Part shown: piece after piece, positions 35,321-44,551 of the stretch | How positions within the stretch are numbered: position 1 is the stretch's first letter | How the letters are laid out: every line of letters starts with the position of its first letter | From: Lachnospiraceae bacterium JLR.KK002 | GTDB taxonomy: Bacteria; Bacillota; Clostridia; Lachnospirales; Lachnospiraceae | NCBI GenBank assembly: GCA_036941025.1 | Contig: JAYMNP010000001.1 | Location: 434,001 to 498,000, forward strand | Reading direction: 5' to 3' | Length of the DNA: 64,000 nucleotides | Made by a program: the position numbers and the translations under genes | The notes under the pieces: generated by a model | The model's database searches: none | Seen by the model: only the letters and a program-made list of their open reading frames with translations | What the model was told of the DNA's origin: nothing

Positions 35321-37621
35321 TCAAAGAGTTGAAGCGGACCTGGACGCTCTGTCATTTTCTGCATCTGAAGTATCGCTGCCTTCTGCCTCCGTACCGTCTG
35401 TTTCATCGGCAGATTCCGAAGATTCCGATTCCGAAGATTCGTCGGAACGGTTCCCGTTGACAGCTTTGTCAATGCTGCTGGGAGTATTTTCCACAGTGTC
35501 GTCCACCGGAATTTCTTCTGTGTTTTCCGGCTGCTCAGTCAGAGGTTTCAGCCAGGATATTTCATTGGAGCTTCGGAATATGGTATCAGAGGAACCCATC
35601 TGGTTGACCACAATGGTGTTGGGGCCCTCCTCAAAGCTGCTCATGGAAATCACCAGCTCCGTGTCACTGACAAAGGAAGTGGAGACTTTGGTGTCATTGA
35701 TAAATACTTTGCTCCAGGGAGTGAAGTTGCTGCCGAAAATGTGCATTCCGTCTTCCCGTTCTTCCAGACGTTCCGCAGTTACGTTCTGCACGCCCATCTG
35801 CATGTCAGAAGCAGGGTATAAGTCCTCTCCATGGTATGCGTAGCGCTTCCCATACAGAATATCATACTGCAGAAGTTCCATGTCTCCGGAGGAGTCCTCT
35901 GTAATCTGAAATCCGTTGTTCTGATGGAAAGAGAACATGGTTCCTTCATGGATATTCACCTGATTCATGGCAGAAGCAAGTAACTGATAAGAAGTCAAAT
36001 CCTGATTTACTTTTTTCATACCAAAATTGTTCCAGGTGGCGTATTTGGTTTTGAAAATGCTTCCGCTCTTCATATCCTCGTCGGTGAGTCCCATGGTGGG
36101 CAGGTGGTCTCCGAAAAATACCACCAGTGTTTTTTCATCCCGTCTGGAAAGCATATCCGTAAGGCTGGCAATAAATTTATCTACTTCATGAATCTGATTT
36201 ACATAATATTCCCATTCGTTGTTTCTGGCTTCTGTTTCCCCTCCGGTCACGGTAATCTCCGGATTTTCAATGATTTTTTCTGTGGGATATGCACCGTGTC
36301 CCTGAACGGTAATAGTATAAATAAAGTCCTGCTGTTCTGTGGAATCCAGTGCTTTTTCCACTTCCCCGATAAGGATATCATCGGTGGGCCATGTGCCCAG
36401 AGGCGTATACTCCTGAATGTTCATCATTTCCTTGCTGATGAAGCTGTCAAATCCCATCTGGGTAAAAGCATTTCTCCGGCTGTAGAAGTTACCGCCGTTG
36501 TTATGTACCACATGGGAGCCATAGCCCAGATTTTTCAGGTCGGAGGCAACACTTTCACAGGAGGTGGATTTCAGGATGGTCTTGTAGGGATACTCGCCCA
36601 GTCCGAAATACTGCATACCCATACCGGTGAGAATTTCAAATTCCGTGTTGGCGGTGCCGGCCCCTACCACCGGAACGGTCAGGTAACCGGAAGAGTAGTT
36701 GTTGTACAGGTTATCAAAATTAGGCACCGGGTTTTCGGAAAAATTCAGAAAGTTTACTTCTTTGGGGTCCGTAAAGGATTCCAGCAGCACGCAGATAATG
36801 TTGGGCAGGTCTTCTGTTGCGGAAGGTTTGTCTTCTGCAGCGGAGAGAGCTTCGTCCACCGTTTCCTGAGAATAATCTCTGGGGGCGGTCATGCCCTGGT
36901 CCACCACGCTGGCGGAAAAGCTGTATACAAATCCATAGTCCTCATAGCCCTCGGCAATATTTTCAAAATAATCGGCCAGTATGTTGTTGCTCACTGCGGC
37001 CTGCGTTACCATGGGAATGAAAAATGCGAAAATCCCAATGGCGCCGATACTGGCAAAACGGTTCTGTTTCCCCTGATACCGGGGGCCTTTTTTCCATAAT
37101 ACAATGATTCCCGCCAGTACGACCGCAACCAGAAGGATTACGGCAAGGGCCTCGCCTTTACTGAAATAATTGCTCTGCATGGTAAACAGGTCGTTAATCA
37201 GCTTTACGTCCGTATAGGTAAAGGGTGTGACACGTTTGGCAAGGATGCATCCGTTGATGGTTCCGAGAAACAGCCATGCCACGCAGATGACGGTACGCAT
37301 CAGGGCCCGCCTGCGGAAGAAATATACCAGATGCAGGGAGGTAAATACAATCATGGAATTATATAAAAATACCAGGCTCCGGTCGAACATAAACTGAAAA
37401 GCATCCACAAAAGAATGTCTGGAAATCATTTCTATGAAAAAGCAGATACTGCAGGCCAGCAGATAATGAAATACCAGAGAATAGCGGTTCAGGATATGTA
37501 TCAGAGCTTTCTTCTGTTCCGGTTTCAGGATATGCTTCCGGGGACGTGCATTTCTTTTTTCCCGAAAAGCCTTGTATTTTGCTGCAACTTTCTGTAAAGT
37601 GTTTTTTGCGGTATAAAACAT
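35321..37621 (-). CDS. LTA synthase family (sulfatase-fold) membrane protein
   Basis: The 766-residue protein has an Arg/Lys-rich cytoplasmic start, five hydrophobic segments (~45-215), then an extracellular sulfatase-fold domain. The domain has NIICVLLESFTDP (metal Glu), AGTANTEFEILTGM with the catalytic Thr326, HNNGGNFYSRR and VVFFGDHLPT (metal Asp-His). It resembles polyglycerol-phosphate (lipoteichoic acid) synthases and related phosphoglycerol transferases that move glycerol phosphate from phosphatidylglycerol to glycans. An extra C-terminal beta domain (IFGSNFTPWSKVFINDTKVSTSFVSDTELVISM, IPT/TIG-like) and a Ser/Glu/Asp-rich tail follow, which is unusual for LtaS. The substrate is not certain. 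Confidence 0.88.
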   Translation of the reverse strand: MFYTAKNTLQKVAAKYKAFREKRNARPRKHILKPEQKKALIHILNRYSLVFHYLLACSICFFIEMISRHSFVDAFQFMFDRSLVFLYNSMIVFTSLHLVYFFRRRALMRTVICVAWLFLGTINGCILAKRVTPFTYTDVKLINDLFTMQSNYFSKGEALAVILLVAVVLAGIIVLWKKGPRYQGKQNRFASIGAIGIFAFFIPMVTQAAVSNNILADYFENIAEGYEDYGFVYSFSASVVDQGMTAPRDYSQETVDEALSAAEDKPSATEDLPNIICVLLESFTDPKEVNFLNFSENPVPNFDNLYNNYSSGYLTVPVVGAGTANTEFEILTGMGMQYFGLGEYPYKTILKSTSCESVASDLKNLGYGSHVVHNNGGNFYSRRNAFTQMGFDSFISKEMMNIQEYTPLGTWPTDDILIGEVEKALDSTEQQDFIYTITVQGHGAYPTEKIIENPEITVTGGETEARNNEWEYYVNQIHEVDKFIASLTDMLSRRDEKTLVVFFGDHLPTMGLTDEDMKSGSIFKTKYATWNNFGMKKVNQDLTSYQLLASAMNQVNIHEGTMFSFHQNNGFQITEDSSGDMELLQYDILYGKRYAYHGEDLYPASDMQMGVQNVTAERLEEREDGMHIFGSNFTPWSKVFINDTKVSTSFVSDTELVISMSSFEEGPNTIVVNQMGSSDTIFRSSNEISWLKPLTEQPENTEEIPVDDTVENTPSSIDKAVNGNRSDESSESESSESADETDGTEAEGSDTSDAENDRASRSASTL

Positions 37622-37854
37622 TACGTCACCATCCTTAATTTATGCTGAAAATCCAATATGTGAACTGATTGTGAACAAAATATGAATATTGCAATTTCCA
37701 TAGCAAAGATTAGCTTACTTTTTGGGAAAAGTCAACTGATAAATACAATTTTTATACATACCATAATAAATATTAAGAATTTCTTTATAAATTTGGTGAA
37801 ATTTCCAAAGAAATTTATTATCTTTTTTATTATACGAACGGAGAGGAAAGAAAT

Positions 37855-39150
37855 ATGTTAAATGAAAAAGAAGCACAGGAATTTCTGGAAGAGACAGGAC
37901 GGACAGGGGGGATTCGGCCCGGCCTTGCTGTCATGCGGGCATTGATGAAGGAACTGGGCGATGTGCAGGATAAGCTGCACATCATTCATGTGGCGGGAAC
38001 CAACGGGAAAGGCTCTGTGTGCGCCATGCTTTCCTCCGTGCTGCAGGAAGCAGGATACCGGGTGGGCATGTATACGTCCCCGGCGGTATTTCACAGGCGG
38101 GAACAGTATCAGGTGAACGGGGAATGGATGACCCCGGCGGAGTTCGCAGAGGTGATAAGCGATGTGAAAGAAGGCTGCGAACAGGTCAGGGCAAAAGGCG
38201 GCCGGCTGCCCACGGTGTTTGAGATTGAAACAGCAGCGGCTTTTCTGTATTTTTACCGGAAATGCTGCCAGGCGGTGGTACTGGAGACAGGCATGGGGGG
38301 AGCGGAAGACGCCACCAATATAATAAGGAAACCTCTGGTGAGCGTTCTCACATCCATCAGCATGGACCATATGAAATTTCTGGGAAACAGTCCGGAGGAA
38401 ATCGCCCGCCAGAAAGCGGGAATCATCAAAGAACACGGAACAGCAGTGGTTCTCAGGCCCCGGCAGGAGCAGGTCAGACAGGTGCTGGAAGAAGCGTGCA
38501 GAAAGCGTCAGGCAGTGCTTTATTATGGGGAACCGGAGCGGGCCGCTCAGGTGCGCAGGGAGCAGGGACAGCTTTGCTTTTTCTGTGAGGAAACGGGAGA
38601 AATCCGGCTGTCCATGACGGGGAGGTATCAGGTGGAAAATGCAGTCTGCGTACTGGAAACCGTGAAAGTATTAAGAAAAATGGGATGGGATATTTCCGGA
38701 GAAGTTCTGGTCAGAGGGCTGGAACATGCCCGCTGGGAAGGGCGGTTTTCTGCGGTGTGCCGGAAGCCTTTGTTCCTGCTGGACGGGGCCCATAATGAGG
38801 ACGCGGCAAAAAAATTGCGGGAAACTTTGAAAATGGGTTTTACAAATGGAAAAATAATCTATATAATAGGAGTACTTGCAGATAAAGAGCATGAGAAAAT
38901 GTTAAAGCTCCTGCTGCCTCTGGCCTGGAAAGTATTTACCGTTACGCCGGATCATCCCAGAGGCCTGGACGGACAGATTCTGGCGCAGGAGGCCCGCCGG
39001 TATCACGATGATGTGACCTGCTGCCGGAAGGTTTCGGAAGCGGTATCGGCTGCGCTGGCCCTGGCGGAGCAGGAACATGCCATGATACTTGCCTTTGGCT
39101 CTTTGTCGTATCTGAGAGAGATTAAGGAGAACATGTGCCATGATAGATAA
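37855..39150 (+). CDS. folC: Folylpolyglutamate synthase / dihydrofolate synthase
   Basis: It adds glutamate to (dihydro)folates. The 431-residue Mur-ligase-like protein has the P-loop [43 protein letters not shown], the [12 protein letters not shown] block and [14 protein letters not shown]. It is first in the folate operon folC-folE-folP-folBK. Its stop overlaps the folE start by 11 bp. Several methionine-codon starts are possible, but ATG 37855 follows GGAGAGGAAAG. The 230-bp AT-rich gap before it likely holds the operon promoter. Confidence 0.94.
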   Translation: MLNEKEAQEFLEETGRTGGIRPGLAVMRALMKELGDVQDKLHIIHVAGTNGKGSVCAMLSSVLQEAGYRVGMYTSPAVFHRREQYQVNGEWMTPAEFAEVISDVKEGCEQVRAKGGRLPTVFEIETAAAFLYFYRKCCQAVVLETGMGGAEDATNIIRKPLVSVLTSISMDHMKFLGNSPEEIARQKAGIIKEHGTAVVLRPRQEQVRQVLEEACRKRQAVLYYGEPERAAQVRREQGQLCFFCEETGEIRLSMTGRYQVENAVCVLETVKVLRKMGWDISGEVLVRGLEHARWEGRFSAVCRKPLFLLDGAHNEDAAKKLRETLKMGFTNGKIIYIIGVLADKEHEKMLKLLLPLAWKVFTVTPDHPRGLDGQILAQEARRYHDDVTCCRKVSEAVSAALALAEQEHAMILAFGSLSYLREIKENMCHDR

Positions 39151-39697
39151 AGGGAAAATAGAACAGGCTGTAACCCTTCTGCTGGAAGGAATGGGAGAGG
39201 ATGTAAACCGGGAAGGCCTGAAAGAGACACCTGGCCGGATTGCCAGAATGTATGAGGAGATTTTTGCAGGGATTGACCAGACGCCGGAGCCATATCTCAC
39301 CAGGACATTTTCGGTGGAAAACAGCGGCATGGTGCTGGAAAAAGATATTGTGTTTTATTCCACCTGCGAACACCATCTTCTTCCTTTTTACGGAAAGGCG
39401 CACATTGCCTATCTTCCCGACGGAAAAGTGGTGGGGTTAAGCAAACTGGCCAGAACCGTGGAGGTGTATGCAAGGAGGCCTCAGCTTCAGGAGCAGATGA
39501 CAGCTCAGATTGCAGACGCTCTGATGGAATATCTGCGGCCGAAAGGCGTGATGGTAATGGTGGAGGCAGAGCACATGTGCATGACCATGCGGGGTGTGAA
39601 AAAGCCCGGCACTCAGACCGTAACACTGGTAACCAGAGGGGCTTTTGCGCAGGAGGAAAAGCTACAGGAAGAATTCTGGCGGATGATGGGGCGATGA
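39140..39697 (+). CDS. folE: GTP cyclohydrolase I
   Basis: It converts GTP to 7,8-dihydroneopterin triphosphate. The 185-residue enzyme carries [16 protein letters not shown], the zinc-site cysteine and His in [45 protein letters not shown] and the second Cys in [15 protein letters not shown] with the preceding EAEHMCM. The length is that of a type I FolE without extension. Translation is probably coupled to folC. Confidence 0.97.
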   Translation: MIDKGKIEQAVTLLLEGMGEDVNREGLKETPGRIARMYEEIFAGIDQTPEPYLTRTFSVENSGMVLEKDIVFYSTCEHHLLPFYGKAHIAYLPDGKVVGLSKLARTVEVYARRPQLQEQMTAQIADALMEYLRPKGVMVMVEAEHMCMTMRGVKKPGTQTVTLVTRGAFAQEEKLQEEFWRMMGR

Positions 39698-39725
39698 TAA
39701 TAAGACAGCAGTGAGAGGAGACATC

Positions 39726-40568
39726 ATGAAGAACAGTATAAAGATAGGCAACAGAGTTTTTGACACGGAAACCCGCACATATATCATGGGAATTCTGAAT
39801 GTAACGCCGGATTCCTTTTCTGACGGGGGCCGGTTTAACAGTTTTGACCGGGCCCTTGCCCATGTGGAGCAGATGGCGGCAGAAGGGGCCGATATCATTG
39901 ATGTGGGCGGCGAATCCACCAGGCCGGGACATCAGCAGATTTCAGCGGAGGAGGAAGTGGAGCGGACAGCTCCTGTCATTGAAAAAATAAAAGCGCGGTT
40001 TGACATTCCTGTTTCCACAGACACTTACAAAACGGAGGTGGCCAGAGCTGCTCTGGAGGCGGGGGCCGATATGATTAACGACGTCTGGGGCCTGAAATAC
40101 GACAGAGAACTGGCAGAACTGATTGGAAGCTCCGGGGCTGCCTGCTGCCTGATGCACAACCGGAAGGAAAGCCTTTACCGGAATCTGATGGAAGAACTGA
40201 AATCTGATTTGCAGGAAACCCTGGCAATTGCCAGAGCAGGAGGAATTTCAGATGAGAAAATTATCCTGGATCCAGGGGTTGGGTTCGGGAAGACATATGA
40301 GCACAATCTGGAGGTAATCTGTAAGCTGAAGGAACTGAAAAGCCTGGGATTTCCCATACTGCTGGGAGCTTCCAGAAAATCTGTGATTGGCCTGACCCTG
40401 GACCTTCCTGTAACAGAGCGAATGGAGGGCACGCTGGTTACCACGGTGCAGGCAGTCATGAGCGGATGTGCGTTTGTGAGAGTCCACGATATCCGGGAGA
40501 ATAAACGGGCCATTCAGATGGCGGAGGCAGTCCGGGATGGATGGAAGCAGGTACAGGCGGAAAGATAA
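39726..40568 (+). CDS. folP: Dihydropteroate synthase
   Basis: It joins pABA and hydroxymethyl-dihydropterin pyrophosphate. The TIM-barrel signatures are clear: MGILNVTPDSFSDGG near residue 20, ADIIDVGGESTRPG, ISTDT-like VSTDTYKTEV, INDVWGL and ILDPGVGFGKT; the Lys-containing GASRKSVIG also fits. The ATG at 39726 follows AGAGGAG at normal distance; the frame is open 15 bases further upstream. It is the target of sulfonamides; resistance changes cannot be judged here. Confidence 0.96.
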   Translation: MKNSIKIGNRVFDTETRTYIMGILNVTPDSFSDGGRFNSFDRALAHVEQMAAEGADIIDVGGESTRPGHQQISAEEEVERTAPVIEKIKARFDIPVSTDTYKTEVARAALEAGADMINDVWGLKYDRELAELIGSSGAACCLMHNRKESLYRNLMEELKSDLQETLAIARAGGISDEKIILDPGVGFGKTYEHNLEVICKLKELKSLGFPILLGASRKSVIGLTLDLPVTERMEGTLVTTVQAVMSGCAFVRVHDIRENKRAIQMAEAVRDGWKQVQAER

Positions 40569-40655
40569 AGCCCGGACAAAGGCCTGTATGAAACGACAGA
40601 AGTGGAAGAAAAGGGAAGCAGATGCGGGAAAGGAAAGAGGGAAAGGACGACGGAT

Positions 40656-41498
40656 ATGGAAAATAGCAGAAATCCGGATAAAATACACATCAGGAACCTG
40701 GAAGTGTTTGGAAAGCACGGGGTACTGCCGGAAGAAAACAGACTGGGACAGAAATTTCAGATTAATGCAGTTCTTTACACCCATACCAGAGAAGCCGGAT
40801 TAAAAGACGATTTAACAAAGACAATTCATTATGGAGAAGTCTCGCGTTTTATGTCTTCTTTTATGATGGAGCATACCTTTCAGCTTATTGAGACGGCAGC
40901 GGAGCAGATGGCCCGCGCCCTGCTCCTTGCCTTTCCGGCCCTGGAGAACATCCGGCTTGAAATTGTAAAACCTTGGGCTCCCATCGGCCTGCCCCTGGAA
41001 TCCGTATCTGTGGAGATTGAGCGGGGCTGGCACCAGGCTTTTGTGGCTATGGGCTCCAATCTGGGAAACCGGGAGGAATACCTGCAGCAGGCAGTCACAG
41101 CCCTGAAGAACCTGGAGGACTGTGAGGTGGAACAGGTGTCCGGGATTCTTGCGACCAGGCCTTACGGGATGACAGACCAGCCGGATTTCCTGAATGGAAT
41201 GGTAAAACTGCGGACGCTGCTGACGCCCTGGGAACTGCTGGAGCAGCTTCACCGGACAGAACAGGAGGCCGGCCGGGAACGTCTGGTGCACTGGGGGCCA
41301 AGAACGCTGGATCTGGATATTATTTTCTATGATGACTGCGTCATTGACACACCGGATCTGACCATTCCCCACCCGGATATGAAGAACCGGGAGTTTGTAC
41401 TGAAACCGCTGGCAGAGCTGGCGCCTCAGTTCCGTCATCCTCTGCTGGGTAAAACTGCGGCACGGATGCTGGCGGAACTGCAGCAGATGGACACATAA
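40656..41498 (+). CDS. folBK: Bifunctional dihydroneopterin aldolase / HPPK
   Basis: The first ~115 residues (MENSRNPDKIHIRNLEVFGKHGVLPEENRLGQKF, then THTREAGLKDDLTKTIHYGEV and VEKP-like IVKPWAPIGLPLESVSVEI) are FolB. The rest (VAMGSNLGNREEYLQQAVTAL, GPRTLDLDIIFYDD, IPHPDMKNREFVLKPLAEL) is FolK. The two successive pterin steps are thus fused in one chain, a known arrangement in some Clostridia. ATG 40656 is chosen because it matches the usual FolB start; the upstream open frame is Lys/Arg-rich and unlike FolB. It closes the folate operon. Confidence 0.95.
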   Translation: MENSRNPDKIHIRNLEVFGKHGVLPEENRLGQKFQINAVLYTHTREAGLKDDLTKTIHYGEVSRFMSSFMMEHTFQLIETAAEQMARALLLAFPALENIRLEIVKPWAPIGLPLESVSVEIERGWHQAFVAMGSNLGNREEYLQQAVTALKNLEDCEVEQVSGILATRPYGMTDQPDFLNGMVKLRTLLTPWELLEQLHRTEQEAGRERLVHWGPRTLDLDIIFYDDCVIDTPDLTIPHPDMKNREFVLKPLAELAPQFRHPLLGKTAARMLAELQQMDT

Positions 41499-41513
41499 CC
41501 GGAAGAAACAGGC

Positions 41514-41542
41514 TTTACACTTTAAAGGCCGTCTGATATAAT
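41514..41542 (+). promoter_or_regulatory. Promoter of the ABC-F gene leader
   Basis: TTTACA (41514-41519), 17 bases, TATAAT (41537-41542). Transcription would begin near 41549, giving a ~400-nt leader before the ABC-F start at 41951. Confidence 0.75.
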
Positions 41543-41669
41543 AGGAGCGGTAACTGGAAGATATGATGTATAAATGTTATATTGAGCTGAAAGTTACATT
41601 ATCGAGCCTGGGTGTTAATCTTACAGAGCCTGACAGAATCAGAGAATAAGAAGAAAAGCGAGGGATAAC

Positions 41670-41681
41670 ATGTTCAGATAA
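41670..41681 (+). CDS. Three-codon upstream ORF (Met-Phe-Arg)
   Basis: ATG TTC AGA TAA follows GCGAGGG with 5-nt spacing, so it is very likely translated. Its place early in the leader of an ABC-F gene that also has a terminator/antiterminator pair suggests a ribosome-stalling sensor, as known for leader peptides of some Firmicute antibiotic-resistance genes. That role is an inference. Confidence 0.5.
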   Translation: MFR

Positions 41682-41719
41682 TCCATTTTGTATCAACAGA
41701 AAATTTTTTCTGATTGTTT

Positions 41720-41883
41720 GCCGAAGCGGATTCTGTACGTGATATTCCGAATGTTGTCTGCACAGACAGGTAATTGTCTGTACGCAGAGTACTACGGGAA
41801 AATTTATGATGTGATACCGGAATCATGTCCGGGAGAAATCTGCTTTCGGCGGCAATCCTTGCCTTCAGGTGAAAGCAGATTTT
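41720..41883 (+). promoter_or_regulatory. Terminator/antiterminator leader of the ABC-F gene
   Basis: A terminator hairpin pairs AAATCTGCTTTC (41836-41847) with GAAAGCAGATTT (41871-41882) and ends in a T run. Its 5' arm can also pair with an earlier segment, GCCGAAGCGGATT (41720-41732), opposite AAATCTGCTTTCGGC (41836-41850): 13 pairs with one bulged base and one G-U. The two folds exclude each other, as in an attenuator. The earlier segment begins ~40 nt after the three-codon ORF. Confidence 0.6.
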
Positions 41884-41950
41884 GACGTATTTCAGAACAT
41901 GGGAATTTTCTGAATTCCGGTTCCGGAGCCGTACAGGAGGAGGTATCATT

Positions 41951-43510
41951 ATGTTACAGTTGAAAAATATAACCATTACACATAGAAAAGACTTAAGGGA
42001 AATCGTAAAGGATTTTTCCTTTGTATTACATCCGGGAGATAAGGCGGTTATCATCGGGGAAGAAGGAAACGGGAAATCCACGCTGCTGAAGCTGATTTAT
42101 CAGGAAGCTCTGATAGAACCCTATGCGGAATATACCGGAGAAATTATCCGCAATGGCAACCGTATGGGCTATCTGGCCCAGGAACTGTCCCCGGAGCAGA
42201 AGAGGGGAAGAGTAGACGAATATTTTTATCAGATTCCCGTATTTTTTGAAAAGACCCCCAAAGAGCTGGGAGCCCTGGCCAGAGAGCTGGGACTTTCCGG
42301 AAGTTTCTTTTTTGAAGACAGAGAAATCCGTACCTTGTCCGGCGGAGAAAAGGTAAAAATGCAGATGGCGGGAATTTTGCTGAACCAGCCGGATATCCTG
42401 TTGCTGGACGAACCTTCCAACGACATTGATTTGAATACGCTGGAGTGGCTGGAGCGGTTTATCAGCCGGAGTAATTTGCCGGTGCTCTATGTATCCCATG
42501 ACGAGACGTTCATCCGGCGGACTGCCAATGTGATTGTTCATATGGAACAGGTGAAGCGCAAAACCGCGGCCAGGCATACCATAGCAAAAATGGGGTACGA
42601 CCAGTATATCCGGGAACGGCTGAACGGTCTGCAGCGGCAGGAACAGCTTGCCCGCAAAGAGCGCAGTGAGCATGATAAGCAGATGGAGCGGTACCGGAAG
42701 ATTCAGCAGAAGGTGGAGCATCAGCAGAATGTTATAACCAGACAGGATCCCCATGGAGGACAGATGCTGAAAAAGAAAATGCACAGCGTAAAAGCCATGG
42801 GCAGAAGGCTGGAAAAGCAGCAGGAAAACCGGACGGAACTGCCGGATACGGAAGAAGCTATTTTTGCCGCATTTTCCGGAGATATCCGAATTCCAAACGG
42901 GAAAATAATTCTGGATTTAACTATTGACACATTGTACACAGAAGAATATGGAAAGAAACTGGCGGAGAATATTCATCTGCGGGTACAGGGCCCGGAAAAA
43001 ATCTGTATTGTGGGCAGAAACGGAGCGGGGAAGACCACGCTTCTTTCCAGGATTGCAGAGGAACTGCTGAAAAGAACCGATATTCATGCGGCCTGTATGC
43101 CTCAGAATTATGAAGAACTGCTGGAGATGGAAAAAACTCCGGTGGAATTTCTGCAGAAATCCTGTGACAGAGAGGAATATGGCAGAATCCGCACGTATCT
43201 GGGCAGTATGAAATATACGTCCGATGAAATGGGGCACAGTATCTCGGAGCTGTCCGGGGGACAGAAAGCAAAGCTGCTTTTCCTGAAAATGAGCATGGAC
43301 GGTAATGACGTGCTGATTCTGGACGAGCCAACCCGGAATTTTTCGCCCCTGTCAGGCCCGGTCATCCGGCAGCTTCTGAAAAATTATGGAGGAGCCATTA
43401 TCAGCGTGTCTCACGACAGGAATTATGTGGCTGAAGTCTGCCAGAAGGTTTACCGGCTGACGGAACAGGGGCTGGAGCCTGTTTCGGCTGAGTTTGGAAA
43501 GGAATCGTAA
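41951..43510 (+). CDS. ABC-F family ATPase (probable ribosome protection or translation factor)
   Basis: Two ATPase cassettes without membrane spans: Walker A GEEGNGKST (36-44), signature LSGGEKVKMQMAG, Walker B ILLLDEPSNDIDL; second copy GRNGAGKTT, LSGGQKAKLLFLK and LILDEPTRNFSPLSGPV. The ~80-residue linker with basic helices (RQEQLARKERSEHDKQMERYRKIQQKVEHQQNV) is the P-site tRNA-interacting motif region of ABC-F proteins. The second D-loop region departs from the usual TNHLD. ATG 41951 follows GGAGGAGG. The attenuator-type leader argues for drug-inducible ribosome protection against a 50S antibiotic, but the specificity is unknown. Confidence 0.88.
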   Translation: MLQLKNITITHRKDLREIVKDFSFVLHPGDKAVIIGEEGNGKSTLLKLIYQEALIEPYAEYTGEIIRNGNRMGYLAQELSPEQKRGRVDEYFYQIPVFFEKTPKELGALARELGLSGSFFFEDREIRTLSGGEKVKMQMAGILLNQPDILLLDEPSNDIDLNTLEWLERFISRSNLPVLYVSHDETFIRRTANVIVHMEQVKRKTAARHTIAKMGYDQYIRERLNGLQRQEQLARKERSEHDKQMERYRKIQQKVEHQQNVITRQDPHGGQMLKKKMHSVKAMGRRLEKQQENRTELPDTEEAIFAAFSGDIRIPNGKIILDLTIDTLYTEEYGKKLAENIHLRVQGPEKICIVGRNGAGKTTLLSRIAEELLKRTDIHAACMPQNYEELLEMEKTPVEFLQKSCDREEYGRIRTYLGSMKYTSDEMGHSISELSGGQKAKLLFLKMSMDGNDVLILDEPTRNFSPLSGPVIRQLLKNYGGAIISVSHDRNYVAEVCQKVYRLTEQGLEPVSAEFGKES

Positions 43511-43533
43511 CGAAGGGCACAGGGAGGATTGGG

Positions 43534-44532
43534 ATGGAAGCACAGAGCTTTGCCTTTGAAAAAGTAAATGATGGAATCCGTATTCTGAGATGTTACGGCG
43601 TCAGCGGCAGAGTAACCATTCCGGAGGCACTGGAAGGCCTCCCGGTGACGGAGGTGGCAGATTATACCTTTGCGGAAGAGATGGACTGGGAGCCGGAAAA
43701 TACCAGCGGCCTGCCCTGTATCTGCGGCGACGCATTAGAAGAACTGGATTTGCCTCAGACTGTCCGGCGGCTGGGCAGGTATGTGTTTTATAACTGTACC
43801 GGGTTTCGGAAGCTGTCCTTTTACAGCAACATTGCGTATATGGGAGCCGGCGGCTTTACCGGATGCGGAAATCTGGCTCATCTTGTGTGTTATCAGCAGG
43901 ACGGGCCCTCCTGTCTCCGGGAAATCCTGCAGGATTTGAAACAGTCGGTGGTGGTGGACTGTTATTGGGACAGGGCTCCGGCGGCTGCCGGGGGTTCGGA
44001 CAGCCAGAACCAGCGGGGGGAGGCGGAAGGCAGTTCTGAGAGGAGAAATCTCAGGTGCCGTCTGGTCTATCCGGAATTTTTTGAAGAAGCCGTGGAAAAT
44101 ACCCCGGCCAGAATTATTTCCACCCAGACCCATGGCATGGGCATCCAGTACCGGAATACCTTTCGGAATACCGGAATTGTTTTTGCGGAGTATGATAAAC
44201 TTTTTGAAACAGGGAAATATAATATGGATTTAACAGATAATATAAAGATATCTGCGGCAAGGCTTTCCTGCCCCTGGGAATTATCGGAAGATGCCGAAGC
44301 CGGATATGCTTCCTGGCTGAGGCAGCACATCCGGGAAGGGGCGGCATATTTCCTGGAACAGGGACAGCGGGAAGAAATAAAGTGGATGGCCGAATCTTTT
44401 GCGGAGACAAAAGAGGAGCTGGACCTTCTGGTGCAGGCAGCCGGGGTTCGGAAGGACACGGAAGTTTTAAGCAGTCTGATGGATATCTCTCACCGGCGGT
44501 TTCCGGGGAAGCGGAAGCGGTTCGCTTTGTGA
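43534..44532 (+). CDS. Leucine-rich-repeat (BspA-like) protein, cytoplasmic
   Basis: The first ~130 residues are LRR_5/BspA-type repeats (GRVTIPEALEGLPVTEVADYTFAEEM, LEELDLPQTVRRLGRYVFYNCTGFRKLSFYSNI). There is no signal peptide, unlike most BspA proteins. The second half (~165-332) is unknown, helical and Arg/Glu-rich. It is followed closely by a VWA/metallopeptidase-like gene and a MoxR ATPase, so it may be an adaptor of that system. The three genes lie tight on one strand and look co-transcribed. Confidence 0.7.
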   Translation: MEAQSFAFEKVNDGIRILRCYGVSGRVTIPEALEGLPVTEVADYTFAEEMDWEPENTSGLPCICGDALEELDLPQTVRRLGRYVFYNCTGFRKLSFYSNIAYMGAGGFTGCGNLAHLVCYQQDGPSCLREILQDLKQSVVVDCYWDRAPAAAGGSDSQNQRGEAEGSSERRNLRCRLVYPEFFEEAVENTPARIISTQTHGMGIQYRNTFRNTGIVFAEYDKLFETGKYNMDLTDNIKISAARLSCPWELSEDAEAGYASWLRQHIREGAAYFLEQGQREEIKWMAESFAETKEELDLLVQAAGVRKDTEVLSSLMDISHRRFPGKRKRFAL

Positions 44533-44551
44533 TTCTTTATGAAAGGATGTC

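Noticed and set aside
41688..41885. 65-codon ORF in the ABC-F leader
   Set aside because: It has no ribosome site, runs through the attenuator structures and shows no protein-like conservation pattern. The three-codon ORF upstream is better supported.
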